A stretch of DNA of 64,000 nt from Nannocystis sp. (lineage in GTDB: Bacteria > Myxococcota_A > Polyangia > Nannocystales > Nannocystaceae). The stretch is taken from the NCBI RefSeq assembly GCF_016714285.1, contig NZ_JADJNN010000002.1, forward strand, positions 1-64,000, written 5' to 3'. The notes beneath the pieces are model-generated. The model ran no database searches. It saw only the letters and a program-made list of their open reading frames with translations, and was not told the DNA's origin. Shown here piece by piece: positions 1-16,949 of the stretch; the stretch's first letter is position 1, and every line of letters begins with the position of its first letter. The position numbers and the translations under genes were made by a program.

Positions 1-1625
1 GTCGCCGCGCTGCCACCGATCGCCAGCTGCGGCGACACCGAGGCGCTCACCCAGAGCGTCCCACCGCCCGACGACCCGAAGCTGCGATCGAAGGTCGCCG
101 CGGCTCGCACGGTGCTGGCCCGGACCAAGGCGCACGAGGACGCCGGCCAGTACGCGCAGGGCCTCACCGTGCTCGCACCGGTGCTCGCGGACGCGGAGCT
201 CACGGCCTACAAGCCGCTCCACGCCGAGGCTCTGCTGCGCCGCGGCAGCCTCGAGATGAACACCGGCGACGCGAACGCAGCCCATGCCGACCTCGAACAA
301 GCCGCGCGTGTGGCCATCACCGCGGGCCACGACACGGTCGCGGCGCAGTCTCTGTCGCGCGACCTCTTCGTCCGCGCCGCACTGCTGCACGCTGCTGCCG
401 CGGCCCTGGAGGACGCCGGGATGGCGCAAGCCATGGTCGAGCGCGTCCCTGGCGAGCAGCCGCTGCGGGCCGAATTCCTCAACAACCTGGGCGTCGCCCA
501 GATCGACGCTGGCAAGTATGCCCAAGCGCTCGAGTCCCTTAGCGCATCGCTTGCGATCAAGCAGGACGCGCTCGGCGAGGATCACCCAGAGGTCGCGTAC
601 ACGCTCGCCAATATTGGCTATCTCAAAATGGCAGAGTACCGCTATGAGGAGGCGGCCGCGACCAGCGAACGCGCCCTCACGCTCACCCAACGCAGCCTAG
701 GCCCCACGCACCCGACGGCTGGCGTGATCGAGTACACACTGGGCTCGGCGCTGCGCAAGAGCGGCAAGCCCAGCCTGGCACGGCAGCGACTGGAGCACGC
801 ACTGGAGCTCTTCGCAGCGAATAGCACCCAGGGGGGCCGCGAATACGTTCACTTCGACCTCGGCTTCTCGGCCCTCGCCCTCCACGACCCGATGCAAGCG
901 GCCCAGCACTTCGCCACGGCCGCCGCGCTCACGGCCGCGAGGGGCGGCGACAAGCTCACCGAGGCCTACTTGCACGAGGCGTACGGCGACCTCGCGCAGG
1001 CCCAGGGGACCTCGCCAGGGCCCGCGGCGAGTACGGTCAGTCGCTGGCGCTGCGCAGCGAAGCCCTGGGCGCCGAGCACCTCGACGTCGCGTACACCCGC
1101 CTGCGCTACGGCGCGATGCTGCTGCGCGCGGGTCAGGCCGACGAGGCCCTCGTGGAGCTGCGCGCCGCGCTGGCGATCCGCGAGAAGGCCCTCCCCGCCG
1201 GCAGCCCCGCGATCGCCGAGAACGTCGAGCTGATCGGCCGCGCCGAGCTCGCGCTCGGGGACCTCGCTGCCGCCCGCATCTCGCTCGAGCGCGCCCTGCA
1301 GATCCGTCAGGCCGCGCTGCCGCCGACCAGCCTCGAGGTCGCCCGCTCGCTGCGCTACCTCGGCGAGGCCAGCGAGGCCGCCAACGAGGCCAGCGAGGCC
1401 GCCGATCTGCTCGGGCGCGCCGTCACGATCCTCGTCGCCGGCGAGGCCGAGGCGCCCGAGCTGTCCGCGACCCGCTTCGCCCTCGCCCGCGCCCTCGCCG
1501 GGGCTGGCAAGGCCGACGCCGCCATCACCACCGCCCGCCAGGCCCGCGAGGCGCTGAGCTCGGCGTTCACGAGCGAGGCCGCGGCGATCGACGCCTGGCT
1601 CGCCAGCCAGGCGTCACAACGCTGA
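1..1625 (+). CDS. TPR protein, 3' part (probable Ser/Thr kinase C-terminus), frameshifted
   Basis: The gene enters the window already open in frame 1. It reads as helical tetratricopeptide repeats, with repeated patterns such as LNNLGVAQIDAGKYAQALE and a partner ALGEDHPEVA typical of kinesin-light-chain-like TPRs. The first residues (LPPIASCGD) resemble the segment that links the kinase domain to the TPR array in myxobacterial Ser/Thr kinases, so the missing 5' part may encode a kinase; that is inference. Frame 1 loses sense near 1008-1012 and frame 3 takes over with DLARARGEYGQSLALRSEAL, continuing the same repeat to the TGA at 1623-1625. One base missing just before GACCTCGCC would explain it, from an assembly error or a real disruption. 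The gene converges on the reverse transcriptase operon. Confidence 0.75.
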
Positions 1626-1771
1626 GCCTGTCCCCGAGGACAGGCTCATCTGTCCCCAGGGACAGCCCAGGCTCCGGCCCTAATCCGAGCCCAGGGCCAA
1701 ACCCCGAGGACAGGCTCATCTGTCCCCAGGGACAGCCCAGGCTCCGGCCCTAACCCGAGCCCAGGGCCAAA
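1626..1771. repeat. 70-bp tandem repeat with GGACAG palindromes
   Basis: A 70-bp unit occupies 1632-1701 and 1702-1771; the copies differ at one base (T at 1684, C at 1754), and a degenerate third copy starts at 1772. Inside lie the inverted repeats GCCTGTCC-CCGA-GGACAGGC (1626-1645) and CTGTCCC-CA-GGGACAG (1650-1665, repeated at 1720-1735). The block fills the gap between two convergent genes, the TPR gene and the reverse transcriptase gene. It could act as a bidirectional terminator, although there is no T run. Confidence 0.9.
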
Positions 1772-1792
1772 CCCCGAGCCCAGGCCCCGAGC

Positions 1793-3100
1793 CTACGCGC
1801 CGAGCTTGTCGAGCTCGGCGCGCAGCTTCTGACCGAGCTTGCGGTCGGTCATGGTGATGAAGGCGACCATGCCGGCGAGCCTGCTCAGGGTCTCGCCGTC
1901 GCGCAGCGGCTTGCCCTTGCTCAGGTTGTGCAGGGCGGCCCGGACCTCGCGCTTGAGCTCTCGCGGGACCCGCGGCGCGCCCTGGCCGTTGACGACCAGG
2001 CCAGTGACGCGCTGGCGTCCGCCCGAGCGCGAGACCTTGGTCTTGTCAGGGTGAACGACGAAGCCCTCACCGACGGCGATCGCGCTGATGCAGCCGAGCA
2101 GCTTGCCGAGCAGCGGCTTGCCCTTGTGACCGACGGGCAGGCTGAAGGTGAGGTCGTCGGCGTAGCGGGTGTAACGCCAGCCGAGCTTGTGCGCCGCGCC
2201 CTGCAGGCGCCGGTCGAGGCGCATGCACAGGGTGTTGGTGAGGCCGGGGCTGGTCGGCGCGCCCTGGGGCAGGCAGCGCGGGCCGAGGGCGAGGTAGTAG
2301 ATCTTGCCGTCGACCTCGCTGACCTGGCGCGGCGCCTCGGTGCACAGCAGCGCGAGCAGGGTCGCTATCTGCTCGCGGTAGCCGGCCTTGCGGAACACGC
2401 CCTTCACTCGGGTCAACGTGACCGTCGGGAAGAAGTCCTTGAGGTCGACCTTGAGCACCGTCGATGCGTTGGTGTGCGCCGCGGCGTTGCTGGCGATCGA
2501 TCGCCCGTGCATGAAGCCGTGGGCCGCGCCGTGCACCGGCAGGCGCTCGACCACCTCGCGCAAGATCCACCGCTGCGCCGCCTTGAGCCGGCGGTGCGGG
2601 GCCCAGATCGCCCGCTTCGAGCCGTCGCGCTTGGGGATCGTGAAGCGGTAGTAGTTCAGCTTCGTGGCGGCGTCGCGGTGGTACGCGAGCACCCGCAGCT
2701 CGGCCATGCTGACCTTCAGCGCCTCGGCCAGCTGCTTCGGCTTGTCCAGCTTCGGCAGCTCGTTCTCCGCCTGGCGCTCCTCGGCGTCCGGCAGGTCCCA
2801 CTTGTCGTGGTCGAGGTCGTCGTTCCAGAACACGCCCTCGCCGAGGTGGACCAGGTGCGCCGCCTTGTAGGCCTGCCAGGCCTCCTTCGCCAGCTTGCGG
2901 CGCTCGGCGGCCTCCTCCTTGAGCGTCTTCTTGTAGCGGTCGAGCTCCGCCTTGCTCATGCTGTCGGTCGGCTTGCGCTCGATGAGGTAGCCCTTCTCCT
3001 TGAGCTGGGCCGAGATGTACTTGTCACGCCCGCCGGCCGTCTCGATGGCGCGCCAGAGGTCGAGGAGTCGCGTGTAGTCGATGCGGAAAGTCGTCGCCAT
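1793..3100 (-). CDS. Retron-type reverse transcriptase
   Basis: A 435-aa reverse transcriptase. Residues 1-125 are a charged, partly coiled-coil N-terminal extension; the RT core follows. Visible motifs are NAAAH at 205-209 (the retron NAxxH motif), VDLKDFF at 218-224, LPQGAPTSP at 277-285, catalytic YADD at 313-316, and VTGLVVN at 365-371 (retron VTG motif). There is no maturase, endonuclease or integrase domain, and the active-site context differs from that of diversity-generating RTs. ATG at 3098-3100 lies 3 bp after the stop of the SWIM gene, so it is the last gene of a coupled operon. A retron RT makes msDNA from a structured RNA usually placed just upstream, and here there is no room for one. 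Family call is firm; subtype XIII is inferred from the neighbours. Confidence 0.93.
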   Translation of the reverse strand: MATTFRIDYTRLLDLWRAIETAGGRDKYISAQLKEKGYLIERKPTDSMSKAELDRYKKTLKEEAAERRKLAKEAWQAYKAAHLVHLGEGVFWNDDLDHDKWDLPDAEERQAENELPKLDKPKQLAEALKVSMAELRVLAYHRDAATKLNYYRFTIPKRDGSKRAIWAPHRRLKAAQRWILREVVERLPVHGAAHGFMHGRSIASNAAAHTNASTVLKVDLKDFFPTVTLTRVKGVFRKAGYREQIATLLALLCTEAPRQVSEVDGKIYYLALGPRCLPQGAPTSPGLTNTLCMRLDRRLQGAAHKLGWRYTRYADDLTFSLPVGHKGKPLLGKLLGCISAIAVGEGFVVHPDKTKVSRSGGRQRVTGLVVNGQGAPRVPRELKREVRAALHNLSKGKPLRDGETLSRLAGMVAFITMTDRKLGQKLRAELDKLGA

Positions 3101-3103
3101 GCT

Positions 3104-5001
3104 TCACCCCGCGGTGCCGTCCAGGTAGCCGCGCGCCTCGAGGTCATCGACGCGCTCGAAGTAGGCCGCCCTCGCCTCGGCGACCGAATTGAAGACCAGG
3201 CTCTGCACGCGGAGGCCCTGGTCGCGCGGGCCCCAGCGCAGCTTGAGGCGCTGGCGGTCGAGGGAGACCTGACAGACCTCCTCGGCGTCGCCCTGCCGTT
3301 TGGCGTAGGTCCGGGTCTCGACGGTGATCGTGCCGCGGGCCTTGCCGCGGGCCTGACGGCGGCGCTCCTCCTCCTGGGCCTGGGCCACGCGGAGGGCGAT
3401 GAGGTGGGCGCAGGGGCCCTCCTTGAGCTTGTGCTTGCGGAAGAAGGTGCAGGTGCACTCGGCCGACTTGACGCGGCCGTCGTCGTCGAGGACCAGCTGC
3501 GGCCGGTACTCGCGGCGGTCGGCCTCGACGGCGACCTTGCCGGTGATCTCGAGGCCGGTGCCGTAGATGCGGTTCTCGCTGACGATCTTCGCCGCGCCGC
3601 GGGCGACCAGGTCGTGGGCGACCCGCTCGCGGACGTTGCGGTACTGCAGGCGGGTCAGATCGATCGGGGCGTCGCTGATCGGGCGCAGGCGGTAGACCGC
3701 GCGGGCCAGGTCGTAGCTGACCTGTCCGTTCTGACAGGCGATCTGCAGCGCGGTGTAGACCTCGGTGGCGGGCCGCTTGGTGACCTTGGCCAGATCTTCG
3801 GCGCTGCTGACCCAGACCTCGCCGAGCTGCTTGAGCACCGCGGCGAGGGTGACCTTGATGTCCTCGTGGCGGTCGCGCGGGAGCAGCTGATCGAAGCCGA
3901 CCGACTGCGACCAGTTGGCGCTGGTGAAGCCGGACAGGCCGAGGGTCAGGGTGATCGGGCCGGCGCGCAGGACGTAGAAGCTGGGCAGGCCGCTGCCGAG
4001 CAGGTGGATGTCGACGGTGTCGACGAAGGGCAGCAGGCGGCGCAGCAGGCTCAGGCGGCGGCGGCCCCAGATGCGCACGAGCGCGGGGCTGCGGCCCTTG
4101 TACGGTCCCGCGGCGGAGGTCAACACGATCTCCCACGGCTCGAGCACCAGGCGCGGGGCCTCGCCCGGGACCAGCTCGATGCGGACGCCGCGGCCGCCCT
4201 TCTTGCGGTCGGCGTTGAGGCGCAGCTGCCGGAGCAGGTTGTAGAGGTCGATCGCGGCGATCGTGACGACGGTGCTCGGCAGGGTCGCGGCCGACTGCAC
4301 CTGCAAGAAGCCGCGCAGCCACGCGTCGGGGACCTGGATCGTCTTCTCGATCACCGGGGCCTTGCCCTCGGTGTGCACGCTGACGGCGTCCTGGCCGATG
4401 CTGATCTGGGTCGGCCGGTAGCTGCGCATGCGCTGCACGCCGTCGAACAGGCCCTTGCTGTAGTCGATGTTGGTGGTGCCGTGGCGCAGCGCGCCGCTGA
4501 CCTCGAAGGCCGACCAGTCGACCCCGAGCTGCGCGTAGGCCCCCTCGTCCTTGGAGAAGACCTCGAGCAGCAGGCGGTCGGGGTGGACCGTGACGATCGG
4601 GTCGAGCACCAGCCAGGCCGTCGGGTCGTTGCGCGCCAGCCACTCGAAGTAGGCCTGCTGGGCCTGCCACGCGCTCTGGCCCGCCATCGACTTGCGCAGC
4701 CGCATGTACGCGAGGTACGCGGTCTTGTCGCGCGGCACGTAGCGGAAGTCCGAGCTGACGACCTCGTAGAGGCAGGACAGCGCCTCGCGCAGGGTCAGCG
4801 GGTCCTTCGCCTTGAGCTCGGCGCGCACGTCGGCGCGGCGGGTGTTGGTGAACAGGGCGAGGGTCGAGCTCGCGTCGCCGGCGACCAGCTGGCTGGCGCC
4901 GGCGTAGGTCAGGGTGATCGGCGTGCGGGGGTCGGAGAGCTGCTCCTCGGGCTTGGTCGACTCCGGCTCGGACCCGGCTTCGGGCTTGTCGGTCTCTTCG
5001 C

Positions 5002-5005
<4 letters not shown>
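3104..5005 (-). CDS. SWIM zinc finger protein with C-terminal WGR-like domain
   Basis: A 633-aa protein starting at GTG 5003-5005, chosen because GGAGGTG lies 6 bases upstream and because GTGA overlaps the TGA stop of the preceding gene by 4 bp. The long N-terminal part is unassigned. A region near residues 395-470 (DIKVTLAAVLKQLGEVW onward) could be a winged helix. The SWIM motif C-x-C-x12-C-x-H is at C517, C519, C532 and H534. The C-terminus has WG at 591-592 followed by VFNSVAEARAAYFERV and ARGY, the pattern of a WGR domain, which binds DNA in PARP proteins. SWIM proteins of the WHSWIM class accompany type XIII retrons as I recall them. Likely role: a nucleic-acid-binding partner or effector of the RT. 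Confidence 0.8.
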
Positions 5006-11741
<6,736 letters not shown>

Positions 11742-11742
<1 letters not shown>

Positions 11743-14700
11743 CAGGCAGCGTCCTCCGTCAGCACCTTGAGATCCGGGTGGGCGCGGCCGATGCGGGCCA
11801 GCGCCACCATGCAGCTCGCGCGCTCGCTGGCGCCGCGCGAGCCCATGAACTCGTGCAGCAGCGAGCCGGCGAGGCCGGCGAAGCTGCGGTCGTCGATCGC
11901 CAGGTCACGCATCGCCTCGATCAGCGACAGCTTGGCCTTGCGGGCCGGCAGGGGCTTGTTGCGGCGCTTGGCCTTCGGCTCGTCCGCCTGCGGGGCGGCG
12001 TCGACCTGCGCCTCGGCGGCCTTGGCCGCCTCGACCGGCAGCTTGGTCGGCGGGATCGAGAACAAGATCCTTCGCATGAAGGCCTGCAGGGCCTCGCCGC
12101 TGGCCGGCGGCTTGGCGGGTCGCGGCGGCGCGCCGATGCCCTCGGGCGGCACCGCGGCCTTGGCCGCCGGCTTCGCCGCGGGCTTCGCGTCCTTGGCGAC
12201 GCGGGGCGTGGGCTTCCAACCATCACTGATGCCGCGATCGCGGTACAGCGACCAGATCGTTCGCACCACGAACGCGGTGACCTGGCGATCGGGCGACTCG
12301 CTGAGGCGGAACAGCTCCTCGGGGATCGCCAGCTTGGGGTAGCGGTAGATCAGCTGCATGCCGAGCGCGCGGGTCTCGGAGACCAGGCTCTCGCAGAAGC
12401 CGTAGACCGCGGTCGCGGTGAGCGAGGCCGGGTCGACGCGGTAGCGCTTGTGTTCGACCGACTCGTCGGCGAGCAGGGCCTTGGCGAAGAACTCGCGGAC
12501 CTCGGGGTAGGGCGCCTCGGTGACCTCGACGATCTCGTTGATCGGCGGGGCCCAGCGGGCGAGCTCCCAGCGGCCGATGTCGAGGGCGAACTGCCGCACC
12601 GGCGCGCGCGCGTCGACCAGCAGCGGCTTGAAGCGGGCCCAGCTCAGGTAGCTCGCGGGCACCTCGGCGCCGGGGTCGACCGGGCGGTCGGTCAGCGCGA
12701 GGCTGATGTCGGGGTGGTGGCGGCGGATGTAGTGGCGGGCGAACGCGGCCTGCGGCGCGTCAGCGGGGCCGGGTCCGGTGGCCATCTCCCACAGGCGGTC
12801 GCAGCCGGCGGTCACGGCGTCGGCCGTGAACTCGCGCTGCTCGCCGGCCAGCATCTGCAAGAACGCGGTCTCGGAGATGATCTTGATGCCGGCGCCCTTC
12901 TCGACCAGCTTCTCGGCGGCGAGCTGCTTGCTGCCCTTGCGGCCGTTGCCGTAGAGCGGCGAGCCGTCGTCGCCGATCACCAGGTAGTCGAGCTTGGCGT
13001 TGACGCTGCTCGCGTTCTTGCCGCCCGCGTTGGTGACCTTGGCCTCGGCCTCGTCGCGGACCATCGTCGCCAGCTTGCCGGTGAACAGGAAGCCCTTGCC
13101 GCCGAGGTCGATCTTCTTGGCGGCCGCGGCCGCCTTCTTCGGCGCCTCAACTTGCTTCGGAGCGAAGTCCGCGGGCAGCAGGGCCTTGGTCATGTACTCG
13201 AGCGCGAACTCGCGGTAGTGCGGCTCGGGGCGCAGCGCGAGCTGCATGAGCCAGTCGAAGCCGAGCGCGCCCGGGGAGAAGCGGCGCACGTCGCTGAGGA
13301 AGCCGAGCGCGGTGCGGGCGAGGTCCTCGCTGAACTTGAGCTCGCGGGCCCACGGCTTGCCGCTGTGGATGAGCTCGCGGATCCACGGGTCGGCGTCCCA
13401 GCTGGGGTGGAAGGCGACGGCGCGCCAGAACTCGGCGCCCATGTCCTCGGCCTTGAGCCGCTCCTCGGAGATCCAGCCGAGGATCGTGCTGCCGGCGTGC
13501 GGGTGCAGGACCATGCGCGCGAGGAACTCGCGGCCGAGCTCCTCGGCGGGGAAGCGGGTCAGCGCGTCGAGGGCGAAGCGCGCGGCCTGGCCGGAGATCC
13601 GAGGGTCGTCGAGGAGGTCGCGGAAGAACGCCGAGCCGAGCGACTTGTAGGTGTGCACCTTGACCAGCAGGTCGCTGGCGAACTCGAAGACCTTGCCGCG
13701 CTCGTCGAGCAGGCGGTCGGCGAACCACGCGGGGGTCAGCTCGCGGGCGCTGAAGTGCTTGCGCAGCGCGGTCGCGGCGAGCTCGTGCGCGTGCTGGGTG
13801 CCGAGCAGCTGACCCCAGGCGTCGAGACCGATGTCCTTGCGGGGGTCGCGGTCGCCGAGCAGGTCGGCGGCCAGCTTGCGCACGTCGGCGTTGTTGTTGT
13901 TGGCAAGGCGCAGCAGCTGCGCGAGCTCGAGGTCTCGCGCGTGCGTGCGGGCGTAGGCGGCCGCGTAGACGCGGGCCGGGTCGCTGCTCGAGTCGAGCAG
14001 GCGGAGCACCGGCTCGTGCAGGCCGAGCTCGCGAAAGCCACCCTGCTCGAACTTGGGGACGTTCTGCAGCAGCCAGATGACGAACTCGTCGACGGTGGCC
14101 GACTGCACCGAGATGAGGCGGACGACCCACGGGGCCTCGACCTCGCGGAGGCTGGCGCGGAAGTCGGTCTTGAGGGCGGCGGCGGCGAACTTGCGGACCT
14201 GCTCCGAGTTGGCGCGCTCGAGCAGGGCGAGCACGGGCCGCGGGGTGCGGCGCCACAGCTCGGCGTAGGCCCGCTCATTGAGGGCTGGCGCGCCGGAGCG
14301 GCTGAGCTTGAAGTTGCGGCGGGTGTACTTCTTGGTCTCGTGATGGAGGATGTGGTTGTAGATCCACGTGCGCGCGAAGGCGGTGCTGTCGTCGTAGGCG
14401 CGGAGGACGTCGATCGCGGCGTCGACGTAGGCGGGCGGGAGGCCCTGGCCGATGTGCCGCAGGTATCGCCAGGCGCGGCGGACCAGGTAGCCCATCGTGC
14501 GGCGCGAGATCTCGCGGTAGCTGCCGGCCTTGGTCGCGTAGGCGGCGTCGAAGCGGGCCGCGAGGGCGCCGAAGATCTCGCTGTCGGACTTCGCCTCGGC
14601 CTCCTTGAAGATCTGCTTCAGGCCGCGCCACGGGCCCCAGCACAGCGGCACCTTGCGGATCACCTCGAGCAGCGCGGCCCGCTCGTAGGCGCCGTTCTTG

Positions 14701-15005
14701 TGCCACAGCTCGACGAGCAGCCCGTGCAGCTGCAAGCGCGGCGGCAGCGGGACCTCGGCGTTCGCGGCCTCGAGCGCCTTGATCGTGTCGATGCGGTAGC
14801 GGGCGCGGGCCTGCGGCTGCTCGCGGCGAAACTTGCCGGTGCCGAGCTGGGCGGTGAAGCTCGCATAGGTCAGCGCGCCCTCCCGCGGCGGCTGTGCCGG
14901 GCGCGGATCTGCGGCGCCGGCGAGGCCGACGATGAGGTTGGCCAGTTCGGGATCGCGGGCGTCCCAGGCGCGGCGGATGTCATCGAGGCTGAGTTCAAGG
15001 CCCAT
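11742..15005 (-). CDS. BRCT-domain protein, first gene of the RT operon
   Basis: A 1087-aa protein starting at ATG 15003-15005, with GGGAG 6 bases upstream; an upstream ATG at 15110 would add only low-quality Pro/Ala sequence. The N-terminal 600 residues are alpha-helical and include a segment (LKQIFKEAEAKSDSEIFGAL) of the kind I associate with WGR-family bacterial proteins. A ligase-type BRCT domain lies at about 633-717 (GFLFTGKLAT ... LDYLVIGDDGSPLYGNG ... IKIISETAFLQML). A Lys/Ala/Pro-rich linker near 960-1030 precedes a short helical tail. BRCT domains bind phosphopeptides or DNA ends. Coupled by TGATG to the WD40-HEAT gene. I know of no named function; a sensor or adaptor of the RT system is inferred. 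Confidence 0.72.
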
Positions 15006-15272
15006 CGCGAGCTCCCAATTCGGCAAGGTGACGGCAGAGGACGGCGCACTGGCGGCGCCCGATGGCGCAGACCGGCGCCGAGGGATTGGCGCCAGCGGGA
15101 CCGCGAGCATGCCTCAGCCGCAGGGCCGGCGACAAGCGCGGGCCCCGGCGGGTTTTTGCGGTTTCTCAGTCCCCCGAAAGTTGGCTGGCGAGGGCCAGAT
15201 CGCTCGATGTCGCGCCGCAGGGCCCCGATGGCGGCAGATCGGCCCGTGGCCCCGCGTGATAGAACGGCGAAC
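15006..15272. promoter_or_regulatory. Divergent intergenic region, promoter of the RT operon
   Basis: 267 bp between the divergent BRCT gene and a lipoprotein gene, so it must hold both promoters; no consensus boxes are convincing. It contains a GGCGCC-N8-GGCGCC inverted repeat (15074-15093) and, read in the operon direction, two copies of GGCCCTGCGGC. It is one of only two places outside the coding genes where a structured msr-msd RNA for this RT could lie. Confidence 0.5.
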
Positions 15273-15749
15273 ATGACGACCCCGCGTGCCTCCTCCAACT
15301 CGTGGACCCTGCTCGCCGTGGCGGTGAGCGCCCTGACGATGACCGCTTGCAAGAAGTCGGCGGACACCAAGGCCCCGGACGGCGGCGGCGGCGGTGACGA
15401 GGTCAGCCACGCCGGTGACAACGGCGGCGACGCGAGCCCCGGGGACGACGCGGCGCCGGAGTTTCTCACCGTCGATGTGTTCGAGGAGGTCCTCGACAAG
15501 CACAAGGGCGACGTGAGCGACTGCTACGCGACCGCGAAGGAGGCCAAGGCCGACCTCGCGGGCAAGCTGGTGCTCGACTTCACCGTCGACGGCACCGGCA
15601 AGGTCAGCGAGGTCAAGGTCGACCCGGCCAGCACGCTCAAGGATGACGGGGTCAACGCCTGCGTCAGCGACAAGGCCAAGGGTTGGTCGTTCCCGAAGAC
15701 CCGCGACGGCCAGAGCATGACCCTGCCGTACAGCTTCAACCTGTCCTGA
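15273..15749 (+). CDS. Lipoprotein with AgmX/PglI-like C-terminal domain
   Basis: 158 aa. An N-terminal signal ends in a lipobox (LTMTAC), predicting a lipid-anchored envelope protein; a Gly/Asp-rich linker follows. The C-terminal 95 residues (SDCYATAKEAKADLAGKLVL ... KVSEVKVDPAST ... PYSFNLS) resemble the TonB-like AgmX/PglI C-terminal domain common in myxobacteria. The second Ser/Thr kinase of this window (59732-61507) ends in a related domain. The gene is divergent from the RT operon and probably unrelated to it. Exact role unknown; AgmX-type proteins are linked to gliding motility in Myxococcus. Confidence 0.7.
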   Translation: MTTPRASSNSWTLLAVAVSALTMTACKKSADTKAPDGGGGGDEVSHAGDNGGDASPGDDAAPEFLTVDVFEEVLDKHKGDVSDCYATAKEAKADLAGKLVLDFTVDGTGKVSEVKVDPASTLKDDGVNACVSDKAKGWSFPKTRDGQSMTLPYSFNLS

Positions 15750-15757
15750 GGGACAGG
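15740..15757 (+). terminator. Stem-loop at the lipoprotein gene end
   Basis: CCTGTCC-TGAG-GGACAGG forms a 7-bp stem with a 4-nt loop and is followed by CTTTCT. The loop contains the TGA stop codon. It matches the dispersed palindrome and may serve as a weak terminator. Confidence 0.4.
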
Positions 15758-15773
15758 CTTTCTAGCGGGTCGC

Positions 15774-16169
15774 TCAGCCGCTGAGCACGCTGATCGTGCG
15801 CCGTCGCGGCGGCGGCAGGCCGGCGGCGTGGCGCAGGCCGGCGCAGATCTCGAGCGCGTCGGGCGGGCGCCACTTCATCGGGAAGCCCTGGCACTGGCCG
15901 GGCTTGGCGGCGTGGATCTGGCACAAGTTGGCGGGCGTGAGGAACACGCAGGAGCGCAGCGCGTCGCCCTGGTCGATGAGGTGCACGCTGCCGTCCGGCC
16001 GCACGACGCAGCGCTCGGCCAGGAACTCGGCCTCGCTGCGGCCGAGCAGCGCCGCGGCGCGACCGATGTCGTCGGGGCTCATGACGACGAAGCCGTCACC
16101 GCGGCAACAATTGCCGCAGCGGTGGCACTGGAAGGGCTCGACCTCGTAGGGCCACGTGGACTCGTCCAT
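15774..16169 (-). CDS. YkgJ-family cysteine-cluster protein
   Basis: 131 aa, started at ATG 16167-16169 rather than a longer in-frame start whose extra residues look non-coding. It shows CHRCGNCC (C15, C18, C21, C22) and a second group SCVFLTPANLCQIHAAKPGQC spread over 21 residues (spacing C-x9-C-x9-C), followed by FP. This is the signature of the YkgJ/UPF0153 family, thought to bind zinc or an iron-sulfur cluster. The biochemical role is not established. It is divergent from pepE. Confidence 0.85.
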   Translation of the reverse strand: MDESTWPYEVEPFQCHRCGNCCRGDGFVVMSPDDIGRAAALLGRSEAEFLAERCVVRPDGSVHLIDQGDALRSCVFLTPANLCQIHAAKPGQCQGFPMKWRPPDALEICAGLRHAAGLPPPRRRTISVLSG

Positions 16170-16236
16170 GGCGGGAGACTTCCACGGGCGAGCGGCTGCT
16201 GACAAGGCTCTGCAGCGGCCGCTATGCTCGCGGCCC

Positions 16237-16941
16237 ATGACGCGCCTCCTCCTGCTCAGCAGCTCCAACGTGCACGGCCACGGCTACCTCGACCACGCGG
16301 CCGCCGAGCTGCAGGACTTCCTGGGCCCGCGGCGGCGCGTGCTGTTCGTGCCCTTCGCGCTGCACGACCACGCGGGCTACACGGAGAAGGTGCGCGAGCG
16401 GCTGGCGCCGCTGGGGCTGACGGTGGAGCAGCTGCTCGCGGGGCCCGAGGCGCGCGCGCAGGTCGAGGCCGCGGAGGCGGTGTTCGTCGGCGGGGGTAAC
16501 AGCTTCCGCCTGCTGGCCGACCTCTACCGCCTGGGCCTGATCGAGCCCCTGCGCGCGCGGGTGGTCGCGGGCACCCCTTACATCGGCTCGAGCGCCGGCA
16601 CCAACCTCGCCGGCAAGACGATCGGTACGACCAACGACATGCCGATCGTCCACCCGCCGAGCTTCGTCGGGCTCGGCCTGCTGCCCTTCAACTTCAACCC
16701 GCACTACCTCGACCCCGACCCGGCCTCGACCCACAAGGGCGAGACCCGCGACGCCCGCATCCTCGAGTTCCACGAGCTGAACCCGCAGCCGGTGCTGGCC
16801 CTGCGCGAGCCGACGATGCTGCGCCGCGAGGGCGACCACCTCGGCCTGCGCGGAGCCGCCGGCGCCCGCCTGTTCCGCCGCGGCCAGGCGGCGATCGAGC
16901 TGGCCCCGGGCAGCGACCTGGACGAGCTGCTGCGCGAGTGA
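16237..16941 (+). CDS. pepE: Peptidase E (alpha-aspartyl dipeptidase)
   Basis: 234 aa, matching the usual length of about 230 for the S51 family. The nucleophile motif IGSSAGTN places Ser119 at the active site, and FNFNPHYLD places His157 where the family's catalytic His lies; FVGGGNSF at 83-90 is also typical. PepE cleaves N-terminal Asp-X dipeptides in the cytoplasm. The ATG at 16237 gives a clean MTRLLLLSSSN start. It stands alone, convergent with the next gene (8 bp between them). Confidence 0.9.
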   Translation: MTRLLLLSSSNVHGHGYLDHAAAELQDFLGPRRRVLFVPFALHDHAGYTEKVRERLAPLGLTVEQLLAGPEARAQVEAAEAVFVGGGNSFRLLADLYRLGLIEPLRARVVAGTPYIGSSAGTNLAGKTIGTTNDMPIVHPPSFVGLGLLPFNFNPHYLDPDPASTHKGETRDARILEFHELNPQPVLALREPTMLRREGDHLGLRGAAGARLFRRGQAAIELAPGSDLDELLRE

Positions 16942-16949
16942 AACCCTGC

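Noticed and set aside
1793..3100. Group II intron maturase or diversity-generating retroelement
   Set aside because: No maturase X domain or endonuclease, no intron-like flanks and no variable repeat; NAxxH and VTG motifs fit retron RTs.
15006..15110. A 35-residue N-terminal extension of the BRCT protein
   Set aside because: Low-complexity Pro/Ala/Ser sequence without a ribosome binding site; ATG 15005 has GGGAG at a suitable distance.
11778..15749. A 1323-codon plus-strand frame leading into the lipoprotein gene
   Set aside because: Only its last 158 codons, from ATG 15273, have a signal peptide and real protein composition; the rest mirrors the BRCT gene.
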